Shown here: piece by piece, positions 58,892 to 64,000 of the stretch | Position numbering within the stretch: the stretch's first letter is position 1 | Layout of the letters: the number at the start of each line of letters is the position of its first letter | DNA from: Asterella californica | Lineage: Eukaryota; Streptophyta; Marchantiopsida; Marchantiales; Aytoniaceae | DNA length: 64,000 nt | Assembly (NCBI GenBank): GCA_036924285.1 | Contig: JAYKYS010000005.1 | Coordinates: forward strand, 6,262,001 to 6,326,000 | Direction: 5' to 3' | Notes under the pieces: generated by a model | What the model saw: the letters and a program-made list of their open reading frames with translations, nothing else | Database searches by the model: none | Told to the model about the DNA's origin: nothing | Translations under genes and position numbers: made by a program

Positions 58892-60275
58892 TCAAAAATT
58901 CGTGAACCTTGTAATTTGTGGGCACCACAAATCACCTTTTGCATGGACCATGTATTGTTTACCATTGGAAAGATCTTCTACATACCCTTCAATCCATGGC
59001 ACAGGTCGTAACTGACAATCCATATTACAACTTTCACAAAAACCTTGAAGATGATTCAAATCTTGAATTTATAAGTGCGTCGAATCGCACGTGACGCATG
59101 TGTACTTGTAGGGTCTGTCACCAAAATTACGTGGTCTGAAAGTACCACGTACCTTAACACATGAAAAGAAGTTATAAACATAAGATATATCTGCGAATGG
59201 AAAGCTAATTCAGATTACTCACATAAAAAATTGATTATATACCTTGATGTTTTTGTTTTCTCTCGTGATATGTGCTTTTTGCACTCTTTTCAAAACGTCA
59301 ACTCTCGATTGGACCGAAAGAGTTGCCCATATAGTAGCTATGTGTGTATGCAGTTTTGGAAGATCATTTTCTTCTCTCGTGGACAAAATCTGTCTTGATA
59401 CAGATTTCAAGTGCAACAATACCGCATGTCTAGAGTGAAAACGAGTCTCAATATTTTTATACTCTGTTGCAAAATCATAATGGATGATCAACTGCAACAT
59501 GAACACAAAAATGTGTTAGTCTAGAAGTTTCATGAATAGCAAAATTTTAAATCAGTTGCGAAATAAATTTATAAACGTAAGTTATTTAATGTACATAATT
59601 ACTTATCGTCATTTTGTCTTCTTCAGAATCATCATCCACGATTGTGATCTCAAATTTTTGATATTCATTTTCAATGTGTACAGCAATAACAACAACAAAT
59701 ATGTCTACTGTCGTGAATCAAACAGTAAGGTGACGCATGCACATTCGGAGAGGCATGAAGTGTCGGAATTTGAAAATTGGAGTAGAACTCCAAGGCATAA
59801 TTGTTTGGAAAGTTGTTTGTCCATCGATCAAGAGGATGAATTTGGCATCCCCTATGTAACTGAGAGTTTTTACTGGCCTCTCTACCTACACTGTCCTACG
59901 ACCAAAGTATTGTATCCTACAATACCTATTTCTATTCACTTTATTTGACCAATTTACAGCGTTGTTTCCTTGGGCACTACATGCAATAGTCTTTTTCATA
60001 CGACGATCAACCATATCGAATAAAAGAAATGAGCTTTTCTTTATAGATCTATTAATATTACCATATTTGTTTAGTATAATGTCTTCAAATATATCATTTC
60101 TTTTTGCATATTCTATATTATCTATTAATATTGATAAGTTTTTATCTACAGTTGGTGTTTCAACTGGAACAATTATCTCTTTTTTTTCTCTTTTGGAGAC
60201 TTTATAAGAGATGATGGAGCAGAACTTGGCTGCTTCAGTATTGTACTATGAGTTCACTCCCTTCTGTATCATCAG
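58892..60275 (-). pseudogene. AT-rich gene remnant ending in a four-Cys zinc-ribbon-like segment (possibly RPA-like)
   Basis: Minus-strand coding-like pieces follow one another. 60275-59860: SPKEKKEIIVPVETPTVDKN, SFLLFDMVDRRMKKTIACSA and NRYCRIQYFGRRTV, then a stop. 59860-59620: RPVKTLSYIGDAKFILLIDG to FEITIVDDDSEEDKM, with one stop. 59509-59235, after a TTGCAG acceptor: LIIHYDFATEYKNIETRF to AHITRENKNIK. A GTATAT donor and a TGTTAAG acceptor lead to 59152-58892, which has YKYTCVTCDSTH, an in-frame TAA (59069-59071), GFCESCNMDCQLRP and WIEGYVEDLSNGKQYMVHAK. The pattern C-x2-C-x16-C-x2-C followed by a beta-rich strand resembles the zinc ribbon of RPA1, and plant Helitrons can carry RPA-like genes. 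That link is inference. Lys/Asn-rich codon use resembles the OTU-Rep gene. Confidence 0.35.
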
Positions 60276-62670
60276 TGGAAATCTTTTTCATTTTTTTCTT
60301 TTTTTGACGTAGTGGAATCCATTGTATATATGAACATGAAAAATACACATAATATCACTTTCTATCGAAGATAGATATAATATGTACAATCATGACAATA
60401 GACAAAAAGCTATTTCAATTAGATGTGTTAGGTCTTACCTTGGTGACTATAAGCAGTAGTTCTGATCTTGTAAGCTTAGTTCAGAGGTACAATGTCGCTC
60501 TGAAAGAAGGTCTTGCTTTGGATCGATACTATCACTTTACTTCACCTGCAAAACATAATCACAGAATATAAAAGAAGTTATAGCAAAGTGATCAGACCAC
60601 GAGACTAAGAGAACTTACCTTCAAATGACCTTTACAGTCAGCTTAACTCTCGCAACTCATTATTACTCATAATCTTATTAAACATTAACAAAGAGTGGAA
60701 AAACTAATATTCCGGACACAAAGTACTTATGGTGATGCCGTCTGACGAAATAAAAAATGAACAAAGAGCCAAGTATACTTGACTACAAATAGATTGCGAG
60801 CCGTAAACATATCTTACTGTAGCGAGGTCTCAAGACCGTTTGTTCACCTATCCCGGAGCAAGGGATAAGTGACGACAACGAAGCGCACTGGATGCCAAAA
60901 ATGGACATAAGCGAGATGGCTGAGAGAGACACAAGACATATCTCCAGACGAAAGTTGTCCCATGATGAGATCTTACACTGGAAAGCAGCCACTGTTCAGT
61001 TGCCAACCTTCTGATTCTTCCACGCTCTCTAAAACTCTTGAAGTCCTCTCCAGGTGCGTGTTGGAACAATTCTGGGTAGCCACTGACGTCTCCGTCCTTG
61101 ACAATTCAGGTGGACCACATACAGTGCAGTTTCCTTTATGCTAGTCTTGTAAATCTTCTAAAAAGTTCACAAGCGCTCGATAACACATATTCCGACAATG
61201 CCAGTGACTGGATTGACATTGCCCAGAATAGTTGCCATTCTGGGCAGTCCTTGCGCAACTTGCATTGCGCAAGGACTAAACGATGCCAGCTATTCGAGGA
61301 TCCCTCGAACACAACTGGGACGACACTCAGAGGAACTACAAGTCTAGAAGACTCTGCCGCTATGTCAACGCCGAATCAATCAACCGGACTTCGTCACCAC
61401 TCGTGACGTTGCTGCAACCTCCGAGTGACATGGTCACCTTGGTACAGTGGCTTACACAACTTAATCGGAAAATATCATCCATAGGGGAAACGGGAATTGT
61501 ACAAGATGGCAACCAAACCCAAAATGAGAATTGCAAAGACTTTTAACACGAGTTTCCTCCTGGACAAATCTCGTGACCGGAAGAGTTCTTTACAACTTTT
61601 GCCGTGAGTGACAAGATGAGTGCCAAACGAGATATAAAATACAGATGGCGGATCTCGCGTTTAATCTAAAAGTTGCTGTTGTCTAGATTACATACGAACA
61701 AAAATGATAAAGTTGCATCTGCGAAGTCTAGCAAACTACAGCAGTAAGCGCGAGGAGAGAGACTGAACGAGGAGGAGATTCTAGCAGGTGGCTTAAAAAG
61801 TACGGTCGTCGACCGTAAATGCACACCATTGGTCATCACTGCTGATCAATAGTCAAAAGAGGAGGGCTCAACTCCATTCGTTTGTCAGGATGAGACCTTT
61901 GAGACTCATTTTGACTTTTCCATCTCCAAGTTATCAACTTCATACCAAGCTCGCCAGCAGCGTGAAGAGGTAGAATGTTTTAAACATTCGCTGGGAAGGA
62001 TAACTAGATCTGGAAAAGGTGTACTGACTGGCTTGGATGGTAGGTCTCGGACGCAGTCCACTGCATCCAAAACGTGATGAATGAACGAGCAGCTGCAGAT
62101 GAAAGACTCGAAGCATCTCTTTGGGATCTTGCAGAGACTGGAAATGTTGCTGCTTGCAAAGCCACGCGTAAGGAAACCTACACTCCACACTTAATTTTAG
62201 CTGTTCGTTTCTGACAGGTTTTTCATCAAGTTGAACCACAATGGCCCACATAGAAGAACTCAAACGTTTTCTCTTCAAAAAGTTAGGAAGTAAAAAACGA
62301 TGGTACTTTTTATCGTGTGCGAGCTGGTCGCATCTAGTAGTTGGTGTGTTTCGAAAAACACTTGAATATGTTTTCACTTCCAACTTCTATGGATCACCTC
62401 TCCTAACAGCACATTTCCATTTCAATAACACTTTAATCCTCGAAGCGTGGAATGTAGCATAAGAGCATACATACATAAGAGACTCGCTGAGAAATAATCA
62501 TCCATGTGAAACATTTTCCAACGGTTTGTGTCAAATGGACCTCATCGAGTGTCAAAACCTCACCTGTGTCAAAACCTCATTGAGTAGCTTCAACGCTTAC
62601 AGATCATCGTCTCTCGAACTAGAAGAAACATCAATGATCAAAGAACGAATTTCACAGAATCCTGAAGGTC
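60276..62670. other. no complete gene recognised; possible minus-strand exon at 60437-60545
   Basis: On the minus strand, 60545-60437 lies between a TTTTGCAG acceptor and a GTAAGA donor and contains SIDPKQDLLSERHCTSELSL, so it may be an upstream exon of the zinc-ribbon remnant. A further donor-like GTAAGT lies near 60616. The rest (60.7-62.67 kb) has only short frames without motifs and a double hairpin at 61221-61277. Confidence 0.3.
61221..61277. repeat. two adjacent perfect hairpins
   Basis: Hairpin 1: arms 61221-61229 (GCCCAGAAT) and 61237-61245 (ATTCTGGGC), 7-nt loop. Hairpin 2 starts at the next base: arms 61246-61258 (AGTCCTTGCGCAA) and 61265-61277 (TTGCGCAAGGACT), 6-nt loop. Both are perfect and directly abut. 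Confidence 0.9.
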
Positions 62671-63290
62671 TTACATAGCGGGCTTCTGGACTTGAAGGAC
62701 CGTGGACTCAAGATCCTTCAGACTAGAGGAGTTCTTTGCAATCTCTGACCTCCCTTCATCTAGCTCGAGCTTAGTTGACTGCAGTAAATCTCTAGCTTCC
62801 TTGACCTTCCCTTCATAGACAACAACCATACTTTCCAGTTCTGCAATTTTCCCTGTAGAGTGGATGACATCCTTCTCTTGCAGTTGTGCAGTGCTCTCGT
62901 ACTCCTTGGTCTTCTCTTCGGCCGTTTTCAGTCTCTCTTCAAGCTCGATAGATTTAGACTCTGCATTGCGCAAGCTTTCTTCCAGCTGAGCCACTTTGTC
63001 TGCACTACTCTTCATTTTAGTCTCACTTTCACTAATTTCATTTTGCAAAGATTGGACGGCATCTTTGTAGACCTTGAGATTGTCCTCATGGATGGCAGTC
63101 ATATCCTCACGGTCCCTAATCTTACCTTGTGCGGACTTTAGTTCTCCGTTAGCTAGGTCACCTTCTCCTCAGCAGCCTGTAAGCTGTTTCCAAGTTAAGA
63201 TCTTTCAACGTCAGATTCCTCGAGACTTGCAATCTTTGCCTTCGCATCCAAGAGCTCCGGTTTTAAAGATTCCACCGAGAGATTGAATAG
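62671..63290 (-). pseudogene. coiled-coil protein fragment, minus strand
   Basis: From 63102 to 62671 the minus strand is open and heptad-rich: SLQNEISESETKMKSSADKV, LEERLKTAEEKTKEYESTA and SKLELDEG-like blocks, ending VQKPAM with a stop. Upstream (63290-63105) coding-like sequence continues (SVESLKPELLDAKAKIASLE) but has TAA near 63205, TAG near 63160 and a frame change. I do not recognise the gene; long plant coiled-coil proteins share this character. It faces a similar plus-strand fragment starting at about 63400. Confidence 0.5.
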
Positions 63291-63400
63291 GACCGTAGAC
63301 GCTTCGCAAAACAGTGCATGTGAGAGAGATTCTCTTGGGACTAACAGTTACTTGTCTCGGATTGGGTTGGTAGTAAAGTTCTTGACGGACTATTTCTTGA

Positions 63401-64000
63401 TTGATTCAGAAGCTGAAGCTGAAGAAGGCAAAGGTAGCAAGGTTGAAGGAACACAGTAAGAAGCTTGAGGAGGATTTAGCTAAGTCTAATGAGGTCTTCC
63501 GAGGCAAAGCTCCATGCTCTGGAGGGACAAGTTACGCAGGCTTCAGAGAAGGCCACTGCAGTGGAGGAGGCAGCAAAGAGCAACGCAGAGAGAGCGGACG
63601 CGGCGGAGGCAAAATTGCTAGACTTTACATCAGATCTACAAGATCATGTGGTCCATAAAGACACCCTGGTGAAAAACGCTTCTGAAATCTAGGAGAAGCT
63701 TGCCGACTTGGAAGCCAAATTGAATGATCAGACTCTGAAGACTTCAGATGCCGAGCAGAAAACGACGGAGTATCAGTCTAGGTTAAAGGAAGTGGAAGCA
63801 TCTGCCAAAAAACTCACTTCATTGACAGTGAGCTTCAAAGTCAATCTCAGCTGGCTGAAGGAGAAATTGCAAGTCTGAAAAGCGAGAATAATGACCTTAA
63901 GTCCAATTGTGTCACTGACTACGGGGTTGCTTACTGTCCTTTTGCTTCTCTGAGATCGACCCGGTTAAGTACAAGGGTATTGATAATGATTTCAAGACCA
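63401..64000 (+). pseudogene. coiled-coil protein fragment, plus strand, runs off the window
   Basis: A heptad-rich frame begins KLKLKKAKVARLKEHSKKLE near 63403. After a frame change near 63500 it continues EAKLHALEGQVTQASEKATA and LLDFTSDLQDHVVHKDTLVK, then a TAG near 63690. Beyond it reads EKLADLEAKLNDQTLKTSDA and LKEVEASAKKLTSLT, then shifts again to SQLAEGEIASLKSENNDLKS. The spacing and residue pattern resemble the minus-strand fragment at 62671-63290, so both may derive from one gene. The 3' end is outside the window. Confidence 0.45.

Noticed and set aside
1..64000. tRNA or rRNA genes
   Set aside because: I looked for T-loop strings such as GGTTCGAATCC and for rRNA-like blocks and found none convincing; a scan with a covariance model would decide.

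Overview
The window is nuclear DNA from a land plant. It holds three intact, multi-intron plant genes, and spliced gene debris sits in a large amount of decayed, mostly AT-rich transposon sequence. Retrieved families are deoxyhypusine hydroxylase, a malectin-like LRR receptor kinase, glyoxalase I, a proteasome beta-4 subunit fragment and a hybrid histidine kinase receiver fragment. A CCDC57-like ciliary coiled-coil fragment suggests a plant with flagellated sperm, so I favour a bryophyte, perhaps a moss. That assignment is inference. No tRNA, rRNA or CRISPR array was found.

Layout. 1-4.3 kb: deoxyhypusine hydroxylase on the minus strand (7 exons, all four His-Glu iron motifs). 4.8-13.1 kb: broken Ty3/Gypsy elements, with two related LTRs at 8.0-8.5 and 9.6-10.1 kb, an opposite-strand gag remnant between them, and a pol/integrase relic. 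14.8-21.0 kb: a malectin-like/LRR receptor kinase (15 exons, 955 aa) behind a long TG/GA microsatellite. 22.4-28.5 kb: a mosaic of truncated pieces of at least five unrelated host genes, several with intron positions retained, four of five on the plus strand. 28.8-32.1 kb: Helitron-like copy A (plus). 36.7-37.1 kb: a hAT-like transposase relic. 41.1-44.3 kb: an intact glyoxalase I gene with an in-frame upstream exon that looks like an organelle transit peptide. 48.7-52.7 kb: Helitron-like copy B (minus), inverted relative to A. 53.3-58.9 kb: a GC-richer, GAAGAC/GTCTTC-rich insertion with a gag-like coiled-coil pseudogene. 58.9-60.3 kb: an AT-rich minus-strand gene remnant ending in a four-cysteine zinc-ribbon-like segment. 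62.7-64.0 kb: two coiled-coil gene remnants in opposite orientation.

The most interesting system is the Helitron-like element. Its protein is encoded with a short intron near the 5' end. In order it has an OTU-type cysteine-protease-like domain, a Cys pair, a DUF6570-like segment, a Helitron_like_N segment, and in copy B the Rep HUH and two-tyrosine motifs. The helicase is missing. Removing the 5.6-kb insertion next to copy B places the zinc-ribbon gene and a small two-exon gene directly upstream of the OTU-Rep gene on the same strand. I infer that these could be cargo or accessory genes of one larger element. The inverted pair A/B encloses the glyoxalase I gene, and copy A abuts the gene-fragment mosaic, which fits Helitron-style gene capture but does not prove it.

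Exon coordinates were derived by eye from splice signals, phase and family conservation. Family names rest on remembered motifs, not on searches.
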